Source: Bacteroidales bacterium (GTDB lineage: Bacteria > Bacteroidota > Bacteroidia > Bacteroidales > UBA932). From it: a stretch of DNA of 59,849 nucleotides. The stretch's first letter is position 1. Each line of letters starts with the position of its first letter. A model generated the notes under the pieces. It made no database searches. It saw only the letters and a program-made list of their open reading frames with translations, and was not told the DNA's origin. Made by a program: the position numbers and the translations under genes. This document shows positions 27,113 to 34,461 of this stretch, one piece after another. The stretch is from the NCBI GenBank assembly GCA_015060325.1, contig SUYQ01000016.1, positions 1 to 59,849 of the forward strand. The letters are read 5' to 3'.

Positions 27113-28603
27113 CTACCAGGTAGGTGCGCTATTGTATATGTCTTCGAGTGAGAGGGTGTTCTTGTATGAATCGACGAGGGCTTCGATTGCAGCCTTGGCC
27201 TCCGGCGAGCAGTATTCTCCTGTGCCGTGGTCTATAAAGGCGTGCTTTTCATTTCCTGCTCCCTTCGCTCCGTTGTCCCATATTATTGAAGGAACGAAAT
27301 ATGTCTTTGCCAGCTTTGCATAATATTTCAGGTAATACTGCTGGAAGGCCTGTTCACGCTCAGTAGCGCGGTTGACGCAGCCGAACTCTCCCATGTATAC
27401 AGGAATACCCTTCTTTATGAAATTGTTATATATCTTCTCAAATACCCTCTTCAGGTCAGCCTCGTTGTTGCCGGAAACCTTCTTTGACTCGTCTGCTGTG
27501 TGACCCCACTCCGATTTTGTCGCAGGCAGAGTGTAATCATATGGATCATAGCAGTGAACGGCCATGATGAGACGGCCCTCGACTACGTCTTCAGGCATCT
27601 TGAATGTCTGAACGGCGATGTCCACATTTGTACAGTATGCCGGAATGCCGAGAATACGGTTTGCATTCTCTCCACCTGATGCACGCACTGCGTCCACAAA
27701 CGCCTGGTTCCACTCGTTGAGGCACTGGTACTGCTTGCCGCCGTCATTGCGGTTTTCTCCCCAGCCCCAGCCTCCGTCATGGATCTCGTTGAAGGCCTCG
27801 AAGATGAGGAAATCGCCCTTGTCCTTGAACTTGTCGGCAATCTGTCCCCACATAGCACTAACCTGATCGAGGATCTGCTGGTGAACGGCCGGATCTTTGG
27901 CCGCAGTCTTGATGTCAAGCCAGTTCTTGCTGTCCGCTCCGTCGTGGTGCATATTGACTATCACATTCAGGCCTGCTGCTTCTGCATAACCAACCACCTC
28001 AGCGACTCTATTGAGCCACTTCTCATCAATCTTATAATCAGGTGCCGCACCTATATGTCCCAGCCAGGTCACAGGGATGCGGACTGTGCTGAATCCTGCA
28101 GCCTTGACCTTGTTCATGGTTGCCTGAGTGGCCTTAGGGTTGCCCCATGCGGTCTCTCCAGACACACCGTTGTTATATGCGTCGAAATGGTTTCCGAGAT
28201 TCCAACCAATACCAAGACGTTCGGCATAATCCTTTGTTATGTCGCCGCTTGGAGCTGCCTGAGCAGACTTCTGTGAAACCTCGACATAACGTTTCTGGTC
28301 TCCGGATGTGATTGTAATCCTGGTCTTGCGAGTCTCCAGTGCATAAGTCTTTGACGCAGTCACGGTCACGACTGTCTTGTCACCGTCCTTTGCACCTTTG
28401 GTAGCAGTAATCCATTTCTCGCCGGGGAGGACCGAGAACGGTCCGGAAGATGTGACGGTAAATGTCTTCTCGCCTCCATCAGCGTTGAATTCCATACTGG
28501 TCTTGTCCACTGACAAGATTACATTCTCCTGCTGCTCCGGACTTTCCGGTCCGCAGGACATGGCTAATAGCATAGCCGCAAATATGTATAGCATTTTTAT
28601 CAT
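27113..28603 (-). CDS. GH5 endo-beta-glucanase with BACON domain
   Basis: This is a surface glycanase. The 496-residue protein has a lipoprotein signal (FAAMLLAMSCGP), a BACON domain at about residues 28-110 (VDKTSMEFNADGGEKTFTVT), then a GH5 barrel starting GIGWNLGNHFDA. The acid/base Glu is in FEAFNEIHDG and the nucleophile in MGEFGC. The NLGN opening suggests GH5_4-like specificity, such as beta-glucan, xyloglucan or glucomannan; the locus favours glucomannan. BACON domains are thought to hold such enzymes away from the cell surface or bind mucin-like glycans. Both flanking gaps are packed with REP-like repeats. Confidence 0.9.
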   Translation of the reverse strand: MIKMLYIFAAMLLAMSCGPESPEQQENVILSVDKTSMEFNADGGEKTFTVTSSGPFSVLPGEKWITATKGAKDGDKTVVTVTASKTYALETRKTRITITSGDQKRYVEVSQKSAQAAPSGDITKDYAERLGIGWNLGNHFDAYNNGVSGETAWGNPKATQATMNKVKAAGFSTVRIPVTWLGHIGAAPDYKIDEKWLNRVAEVVGYAEAAGLNVIVNMHHDGADSKNWLDIKTAAKDPAVHQQILDQVSAMWGQIADKFKDKGDFLIFEAFNEIHDGGWGWGENRNDGGKQYQCLNEWNQAFVDAVRASGGENANRILGIPAYCTNVDIAVQTFKMPEDVVEGRLIMAVHCYDPYDYTLPATKSEWGHTADESKKVSGNNEADLKRVFEKIYNNFIKKGIPVYMGEFGCVNRATEREQAFQQYYLKYYAKLAKTYFVPSIIWDNGAKGAGNEKHAFIDHGTGEYCSPEAKAAIEALVDSYKNTLSLEDIYNSAPTW

Positions 28604-28616
28604 AGTCTTTTATTAT

Positions 28617-30227
28617 TCAGATTCCTCGACTCGCTTCGCTCGCTCGGAATGACAATGGGGCACTCGGAAAGGGCCGCTCGGAATGACAGTGTGGCACTCG
28701 GAAGGGCTCGCTCGGAATGATAGTGGGGCACTCGGAATGACAGTGGGTGGTGCTCGGAATGATAAATGATGGCATATCCTCGCGGTTGAGGACATATGGA
28801 CTGCCCATCACGTTATTCCAATGTTCAAGAGTATTATATGACCAGTCCGTATTGTTCAGGGCCAGGTTTCCGTTCGAGTCTGTCGTACACCACACCATGA
28901 ACCATGACCACTTGTTGCCGGCCTCCATGCATTTTGCAGGGTCCGGAATGTTGCCGCACTCGCTTATCGCTACAAGCTTCTCACCTCCTGTCATATCGAC
29001 AAGCGCCTCATACTGACGGGTCTTGGCCTCCACATCCTGCGCATATATATCCACTCCAAGGATGTCAACATATTCATCTCCCGGATACCAGTCGAGATAC
29101 TGGTCTTCAGCTCCCTTGGTCACGTCCACGGTCCATACCCATATGAGATTGTCCAGGCCGTGGACATTCACGAGCTGGTCATAGAGAAGCCTCCACAGCT
29201 GTTTGCAAGGCTCTGCGCCCTGGCTTCCCCACCAGAACCATGCTCCGTTGGAGCCGTATACATCATAGTTTCCCGCAGCCTCATGAAGCGGACGCCACAG
29301 CACCGGAATATTCTCGTCTTCAAGAAGCTGGAGATAACCTGCCACCTCTTGTATATCCTTCATGATGAAGTCATTCTGCCAGGTACCTGGCTTCAGGGCC
29401 TCCCTGATGTCAAATGAAGTATCGCTGGTATAGAAGGCATATCCGTCGAAGTTGTAGTTCTTCACGCCATTGTCCCACGCCTCCTTGCTGTCCGGCACGT
29501 TCCAGTGCCACATATAGCTTACCAGTCCGCCCGAAGCCCACTGCTCCCTCGGTGCCGAAATGTCATTGTAGTTCTGCACCCAGTTCCAGTTTGACGGGGT
29601 CGGAGAAAACTGAAGGAATAAGAAATCATAGCCTGCGAGAGCAGGATGCTCACCTATATTATTATATATGAAGTCCACGAAATCATTCTTGTGGGAATGG
29701 CTGGACTGTGCTCCGGACAAGGTCTTTTTGCCACTCTGTTCTTGCAGGAAATTATAGACCAGCTTAGTCTCCTTGGATGCATTCGGATTGACCAGAGGCT
29801 TCATTGAGCCGGGATCGGAAGGGACGTAAGGCTCGACATGTTTCATGGAGAAAGTAATGCTGATCTCCTCCGCCGGCTTCTGATTGGAACCATAACCCAG
29901 AACGGTTCCCTCAGGCACTGTGACAGTGTATGTTTCACCCTGTTTGAGTCCAAGAACGCCTATTTCAAGCTTGTTGGTGGAAGCTGTGACATCCCGGATA
30001 GAGGCTTCGCCGTCAACAGAAATCTTAGCCTTCCCGTCAGGAAGACACTTGATGCTGCGGTCGAATATCATGGTAATAGTCAAGGCGCCGCCCACAAGGT
30101 CGCGCGCCCCGTCAGAAGGGTCGCACGACACCAGCTTCGGCCCGGCAACCGTCTGCACCGGTTCCTTCTCCTGACAACCAGCCAGAGCCAGTCCCAAAAC
30201 CAGAAATCCCAACAAAAACCTCTTCAT
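28617..30227 (-). CDS. GH26 beta-mannanase lipoprotein (second) with repeat-derived C-terminal tail
   Basis: The 536-residue frame has a lipobox (LALAGCQE, Cys18), a Big_5-like Ig domain at about 28-130, and a GH26 barrel with acid/base Glu316 in WRPLHEAAG and nucleophile Glu423 in AISECGN. The barrel ends at about residue 490 (YVLNREDMPSF). The last ~46 residues are encoded entirely by REP-like repeats ([25 protein letters not shown]), so the native stop appears lost and the frame runs on to 28617. The GH26 domain itself looks intact. It probably acts at the surface on long mannan chains. Confidence 0.92.
   Translation of the reverse strand: MKRFLLGFLVLGLALAGCQEKEPVQTVAGPKLVSCDPSDGARDLVGGALTITMIFDRSIKCLPDGKAKISVDGEASIRDVTASTNKLEIGVLGLKQGETYTVTVPEGTVLGYGSNQKPAEEISITFSMKHVEPYVPSDPGSMKPLVNPNASKETKLVYNFLQEQSGKKTLSGAQSSHSHKNDFVDFIYNNIGEHPALAGYDFLFLQFSPTPSNWNWVQNYNDISAPREQWASGGLVSYMWHWNVPDSKEAWDNGVKNYNFDGYAFYTSDTSFDIREALKPGTWQNDFIMKDIQEVAGYLQLLEDENIPVLWRPLHEAAGNYDVYGSNGAWFWWGSQGAEPCKQLWRLLYDQLVNVHGLDNLIWVWTVDVTKGAEDQYLDWYPGDEYVDILGVDIYAQDVEAKTRQYEALVDMTGGEKLVAISECGNIPDPAKCMEAGNKWSWFMVWCTTDSNGNLALNNTDWSYNTLEHWNNVMGSPYVLNREDMPSFIIPSTTHCHSECPTIIPSEPFRVPHCHSERPFPSAPLSFRASEASRGI
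28619..28772. repeat. REP-like repeat cluster inside the 3' end of the second GH26 gene
   Basis: AGATTCCTCGACTCGCTTCG then CTCGCTCGGAATGACA (from 28619) is followed by five degenerate copies ending GGAATGACAGTG or similar, spaced about 25-30 bp. The whole array lies within the reading frame of the GH26 gene. Confidence 0.75.
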
Positions 30228-30316
30228 CTATATTAATAATATTATATATATAATATATATACTATATGGTATACTATTTATATAGTGCTGATTTTCAGCG
30301 TATTAAAAGCAAAAAG

Positions 30317-30347
30317 TTTGCAGATTACGAAAATATGCTTAACTTTG
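30317..30347 (+). promoter_or_regulatory. Consensus promoter inside the PUL, facing right
   Basis: TTTG at 30317-30320, exactly 19 nt, then TAACTTTG at 30340-30347. It drives rightward transcription, against all surrounding PUL genes, into the hairpin at 30376 and the small frame at 30491. Confidence 0.8.
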
Positions 30348-30375
30348 CATCGTCATTGAAAACTTAGTAATCTTG

Positions 30376-30412
30376 AATAGGCACCTCCACCCCAATTGGA
30401 GTGCCTATTTTT
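30376..30412 (+). terminator. Leader hairpin with T-run (possible attenuator)
   Basis: AATAGGCAC, a bulged C, then TCCA pairs with TGGA and GTGCCTATT, and the 3' arm runs into TTTTT. It starts about 20 nt after the expected transcript start, so it could end a very short RNA or attenuate the downstream small gene. Confidence 0.6.
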
Positions 30413-30490
30413 AAATGAAAGTTGGGTGTTGAGGCGTAGATTCAAGGAGGTCGTTTCTTCCGGAAAGTCTTCTTACGGATTACTAAGAAC

Positions 30491-30655
30491 ATGACAATGG
30501 GAGGACGTTTCCCGAAGACGCTCAGAATCTCGATAGAGATTTGCGAGCCTGAAACTTTTGTTAAAGTCAAGGCGCATACGCGCCTTGTCAATAACAAAAT
30601 TGTGAAAATCCGTTCACACTATCGTCGAGTATTGGGCAAAGACGACAAAGAGTAA
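30491..30655 (+). CDS. Small basic protein of 54 residues, unrecognised
   Basis: The frame reads MTMGGRFPKTLRISIEICEP, then ETFVKVKAHTRLVNNKIVKI and RSHYRRVLGKDDKE before TAA. The KVKAHTRLV...IVKIRSHYRR pattern, with spaced His and Arg, resembles small nucleic-acid-binding-like segments seen in some phage and archaeal proteins; I cannot name a family. The frame stays open upstream to 30440 without an ATG and encodes a partial duplicate (GGRFFRKVFLRIT against GGRFPKTLRIS). It has a promoter, a leader hairpin and a terminator, so it looks like a complete small gene. It may be coding or a structured RNA. Confidence 0.5.
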   Translation: MTMGGRFPKTLRISIEICEPETFVKVKAHTRLVNNKIVKIRSHYRRVLGKDDKE

Positions 30656-30694
30656 CGGGTTACAGCATCAGACTGTACATATCCCCTCAACACA

Positions 30695-30727
30695 GGAACG
30701 GCCGGGTAATACCGGTCGTTCCGTTTT
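30695..30727 (+). terminator. Terminator of the small rightward gene
   Basis: GGAACGGCCGG (30695-30705), loop GTAATA, CCGGTCGTTCC (30712-30722) with one G-T pair is followed by GTTTTT. It ends the rightward transcript 40 nt after the small frame. Confidence 0.85.
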
Positions 30728-30765
30728 TCTTCTGCTTCATATTTTCAATGAACATCAAACGGAAT

Positions 30766-30815
30766 CAAAATCGTCCCGATTTTGCTCCCAAGGAGGCGGT
30801 CAGGCCTCCCTGGGA
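30766..30815 (-). terminator. Tandem hairpins after the SusCD/SGBP operon
   Basis: Two hairpins lie just beyond the minus-strand lipoprotein gene: TCCCAAGGAGGC/GCCTCCCTGGGA (30786-30815, one mismatch) and CAAAATCG, TCC, CGATTTTG (30766-30784). Neither ends in a clean T-run on the minus strand, so this is a likely but imperfect terminator or processing site that separates the two PUL halves. Confidence 0.5.
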
Positions 30816-30826
30816 AAAAGTATGGT

Positions 30827-32749
30827 TTACAGAAGTGTTACCTTAGTACACTTGATGTTGTCACCATTGAGGAGGAATGCGCCACCCCACCACTGCTGTG
30901 TAAGGGCTGCATCAAGGATCTCCTGAGTAAGTTCGAGACCGAACTTGCCATCGTTGCCGGCAAGGTCATATACGGTGAACTCACCGCCATTGTCATTGCC
31001 TTCTGAGCAGATACAAGCATATTCAGGTCCCCAGTGACCTTCTACGATCTTAACCTGCCAAGCATCCTCGAGAGGCTCAAAGTAGAAGTAAAGGGTCTGT
31101 CCGACTGTAGCGCCAGCATCAACAAGCTCAAGACCTGCGTCTGAGAGGATTGTCGGCTGATTTGTCCAGTCGTCAGCGATAGCCTCGCCTTCCCAGAGGA
31201 CTACTTCCTTAGGTCCTCCGCCACCTGGAACGAATACTTCTTCCTCAGTGTAGAGTTCGAGAGGAGTATAGCCGCCACCTGTAAAGAGGAGGTGCTGCTC
31301 ATCAAGCAGATCAAGGATAGGATCTCCAGCGAGGTTGATTTCAATGTAGTAAGTACCATCACCGTTATCAACGATACGCTCATCTCCAGCCATGATGTCA
31401 TTGCCTGTCCAAGTTGTGCTCCACCATCCGGTAGTGATACGCAACTGAGCAGCAGTAGCAGCAAACTTCATACGGAATGTACCGTTCTTGATGATATCCC
31501 AAGTCTCGGCAGGGAATGTAGCGATACACTCGTTGTTGCCGTCGGTTCCTTCGAGACCGAAGCGATACTGACCGCTCCAGCTGATTTCACCGTTACCTTC
31601 AGGATCCTCATTCTTCCAGAATACGTTCTTGACGATCTCTACAGAACCGCCAGGTACCCATACTTCCTCAGTCACAACGAGCTTGAGAGGAGTATAGCCG
31701 CTACCTGTGAAGAGGAGGTGCTGATCGTCGATGAGGTCATAGATACCGCTCTTGAGAGGCTCCTCAGAAATAGTGTATGCAAGAGAGAATGTACCGTCGC
31801 CATTGTCAATGATGCGCTCGTCACCACCATGGATATCGTAAACACCGTCACCGTCGAATGACCACCATCCTGTAGTCGCACGGATCTGATATGCATCAGC
31901 TGCAGGAGCGAACTTAAGGATGAATGTACCGTTCTTGATGATGTCCCAAGTCTCGGCAGGGAATGTAGCGATACACTCGTTGTTACCGTCCTTTCCTTCG
32001 AGACCGAAGCGATACTGGCCGCTCCAGCTTACAGAACCTACACCCTCAGGATCAGCATTCTCCCAGAGGACAGTCTCGACTGTCTCCCAGTATCCGCCGT
32101 CTGAAGCTGGCTTGTACTCGAGCTCAGGCATGAGGAATGTCTTGCCGTCGATAGTATAGACCTTACCCTGGAACTTGCCTTCGAATACCTTCTTAGGCAC
32201 AGTGAAGATAACGTTGCTGGTACCCTTGCGGTTGAAGAGCTTGTCCTCTATGAGTGCCGGATTTCCGTCTGCATCAAGCAGCTCGACACCGGTGATGAAC
32301 TCGAGGTCAGTACCATAGATTGTAATCTGGCTGCCTCCGTCAACAGGAACAGATCCGTCAGCGGAATAACCTGTGATATCTGTATTACCGAGGGTGAGAG
32401 GGAGAGGTGACTCCGCCTGCTCTCCAGCCTCTGTACGCACAAGGATATGACCGCCCTCTGCCGAAATGCCTGCAGGCGCATCAACCCTGATCATGCCATT
32501 GCTGACAATCTGGAAGTCTGTTACGACGATGCCTTCCTCAGTTCCTGGGAAAACCACCTCAGTAACATCAGAGAATCCACCTCCGTTGATGGTCATAGGC
32601 TGTCCCTTAACCACCTTTGTCGGGAAGAACACCTTGATGTTCAATCCCTCATCAGCAGATTCGAGCTGGTCCTCAGCGAGACATCCTGTAAGGGATGCGG
32701 CAAGGACAACTGTCAGAAACGCTCTGAAAAATTTGAATATATTCTTCAT
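30827..32749 (-). CDS. Surface-glycan-binding-type lipoprotein with IPT domains and duplicated modules
   Basis: The 640-residue protein has a lipobox at Cys23 (AASLTGCLAED), two IPT/TIG-like domains (about 38-215), then two nearly repeated modules of about 140 residues. Both contain SWSGQYRFGLEG, DGNNECIATFPAETWDIIKN and a TTGWWS segment, and end in an EEVWVPGG-type linker. A related but more divergent C-terminal module begins EVVLWEGEAIADDW. Conserved Trp residues in each module suggest glycan-binding faces. The position after SusD fits an SGBP (SusE/F-like). The repeat is also visible in the DNA (about 31220-31640 against 31660-32080). Confidence 0.85.
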   Translation of the reverse strand: MKNIFKFFRAFLTVVLAASLTGCLAEDQLESADEGLNIKVFFPTKVVKGQPMTINGGGFSDVTEVVFPGTEEGIVVTDFQIVSNGMIRVDAPAGISAEGGHILVRTEAGEQAESPLPLTLGNTDITGYSADGSVPVDGGSQITIYGTDLEFITGVELLDADGNPALIEDKLFNRKGTSNVIFTVPKKVFEGKFQGKVYTIDGKTFLMPELEYKPASDGGYWETVETVLWENADPEGVGSVSWSGQYRFGLEGKDGNNECIATFPAETWDIIKNGTFILKFAPAADAYQIRATTGWWSFDGDGVYDIHGGDERIIDNGDGTFSLAYTISEEPLKSGIYDLIDDQHLLFTGSGYTPLKLVVTEEVWVPGGSVEIVKNVFWKNEDPEGNGEISWSGQYRFGLEGTDGNNECIATFPAETWDIIKNGTFRMKFAATAAQLRITTGWWSTTWTGNDIMAGDERIVDNGDGTYYIEINLAGDPILDLLDEQHLLFTGGGYTPLELYTEEEVFVPGGGGPKEVVLWEGEAIADDWTNQPTILSDAGLELVDAGATVGQTLYFYFEPLEDAWQVKIVEGHWGPEYACICSEGNDNGGEFTVYDLAGNDGKFGLELTQEILDAALTQQWWGGAFLLNGDNIKCTKVTLL

Positions 32750-32770
32750 AATTGAACTCCTTATAAATTA

Positions 32771-34447
32771 CTACCATCCTGGATTCTGTACGAGGGCAGG
32801 GTTCTTCTTGATTTCAGTCTGAGGGATAGGGTACAGATAGTACTTGTCATCCCACTCACGTGTCACTGTAGACCTTGTGAGCTGCTTTTCAGCGCTGATA
32901 TTTGCAACCACTACGTTCTTGAAGTACTTTTCACCCTTCTTCCAACGGCGTACATCCCAGAAACGATGATTCTCGAATGCAAGCTCCACAAGACGCTCGC
33001 GCTCGTAGCGCTCTACCCAAGCTGCACCGTCTTCCTTGAACTCTGGCATCATGATGTCTGCACGGTTACGAAGCACGTTGATGGCCTCGTTTGCAGAAAG
33101 ACCGAAAGTCTTGTCATTTGCGCTGCCTGTAGCGTTGAATGCTGCCTCTGCATAGTCGAGGTAGAACTCACCGAGACGGAAGACAATCCATGTATGGCGG
33201 CGTGTAACCTGATTGTCAGCAGTAGTCACAGCTGCACCGTCAACATACTTCCTGAGATAATATCCGGTAGGAGTAGCACCATACTTAGGAGATGCGTTGA
33301 ATCCACCGAAGAATGTCTCGATGACCTTCTTCTGCGAACCGTTTGTAGGCCACTCGTCACCGTTCTTCACTACTGTAAGAGCGAAACGTGGATCGAGACC
33401 TTCATAAGGATCACCTGCTGTAAGGTCGATGCTGCCTGGGTTGCGCTCGCCGAAAGTGACGCCGTCAGCCTGATATTCATACTGGTCAACAAGGCTCTGA
33501 GTAGGGCAGTTTCCTGAAGAAGCATTCTCTACTCCGATAGGATAGTGAGCCTTTTCGAAGTCATTGCTTGCTCCACGTCCGATACCCCAGATGAGCTCCT
33601 GGTTGAAGAATGCGTTATCGCCCCAAAGGTCAGCATACTTGCTCAGCTTCAGGCCCCATGCATCAGCATTGTCAATGATGAATGCGCAAGCCTTTGCAGC
33701 CTCTTCCCACTTTGTCTTGTCACCATCAGGGTTGTGGAGAGGAGATGCAGCATAGAGGAGGGTGCGTGCCTTGAGAGCATAAGCAGCCACTCTGTTTGCA
33801 CGTCCATACTCATTTCCTACTTCTGTTGCATAAGAAACAGGAAGATGCGGAGCGATCTCGTCAATTTCATCAACGATGAACTTGACAACCTCAGCAGCAG
33901 GAGTACGTGTTACGTTGTTAGCCTGAGCATTTGTGAGAGTAGTTGTTACAAGAGGAACGTCTCCATAAGTCTTGAACAGCTCGAAATAGAAGTATGCCCT
34001 GAGGAAACGGAGTTCATAAGGGAAGAGTTCCATCTGCTGGATCCAGTTCTGATACTGAGCATTGTGCTCCCAGTCAGAAATGTCTGTCTTATGGATCTTC
34101 TCAAGATACATGTGGATTGTCGAGATAGCAGTATATGACTTATCCCATGTAGTCGAGAACGGGTTAGCTGTGCTCCATCCACCATTTACATAGCTGTTGA
34201 TCGCACCTGTCTCCAAGGCATACATAGCCTCGTCAGTTGCGCCAGCCAGGAATGATGTGCTGTTGGAAGCAAACTCCTGATTATATACCTGTGCATACGC
34301 ATCGTATACCATGTTCTTGATACCTTCACCATAGTATTCGTAAGTCCAATCCTCATCACGTGTGTTTTCCTCGGTATAGTTGAGGTCCGCACACGCAGCC
34401 GTCATGGCACAGGCGAGAGTAAATAAACAAATTCTATATAGTTTCAT
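32771..34447 (-). CDS. SusD-like lipoprotein (second pair)
   Basis: This is a surface glycan-capture lipoprotein that forms a lid over the SusC channel. The 558-residue protein has a lipobox (CAMTAACAD), TPR-like helices (YELRFLRAYFYFELFKTYGD) and the typical C-terminus YLYPIPQTEIKKNPALVQNP GW, shared in form with the other SusD here. It lies 14 nt after its partner SusC gene and 21 nt before the SGBP gene. Pairing with a specific SusC means it probably binds a different part of the mannan or a second glycan form. Confidence 0.92.
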   Translation of the reverse strand: MKLYRICLFTLACAMTAACADLNYTEENTRDEDWTYEYYGEGIKNMVYDAYAQVYNQEFASNSTSFLAGATDEAMYALETGAINSYVNGGWSTANPFSTTWDKSYTAISTIHMYLEKIHKTDISDWEHNAQYQNWIQQMELFPYELRFLRAYFYFELFKTYGDVPLVTTTLTNAQANNVTRTPAAEVVKFIVDEIDEIAPHLPVSYATEVGNEYGRANRVAAYALKARTLLYAASPLHNPDGDKTKWEEAAKACAFIIDNADAWGLKLSKYADLWGDNAFFNQELIWGIGRGASNDFEKAHYPIGVENASSGNCPTQSLVDQYEYQADGVTFGERNPGSIDLTAGDPYEGLDPRFALTVVKNGDEWPTNGSQKKVIETFFGGFNASPKYGATPTGYYLRKYVDGAAVTTADNQVTRRHTWIVFRLGEFYLDYAEAAFNATGSANDKTFGLSANEAINVLRNRADIMMPEFKEDGAAWVERYERERLVELAFENHRFWDVRRWKKGEKYFKNVVVANISAEKQLTRSTVTREWDDKYYLYPIPQTEIKKNPALVQNPGW

Positions 34448-34461
34448 ATGTCAATCCTTTA

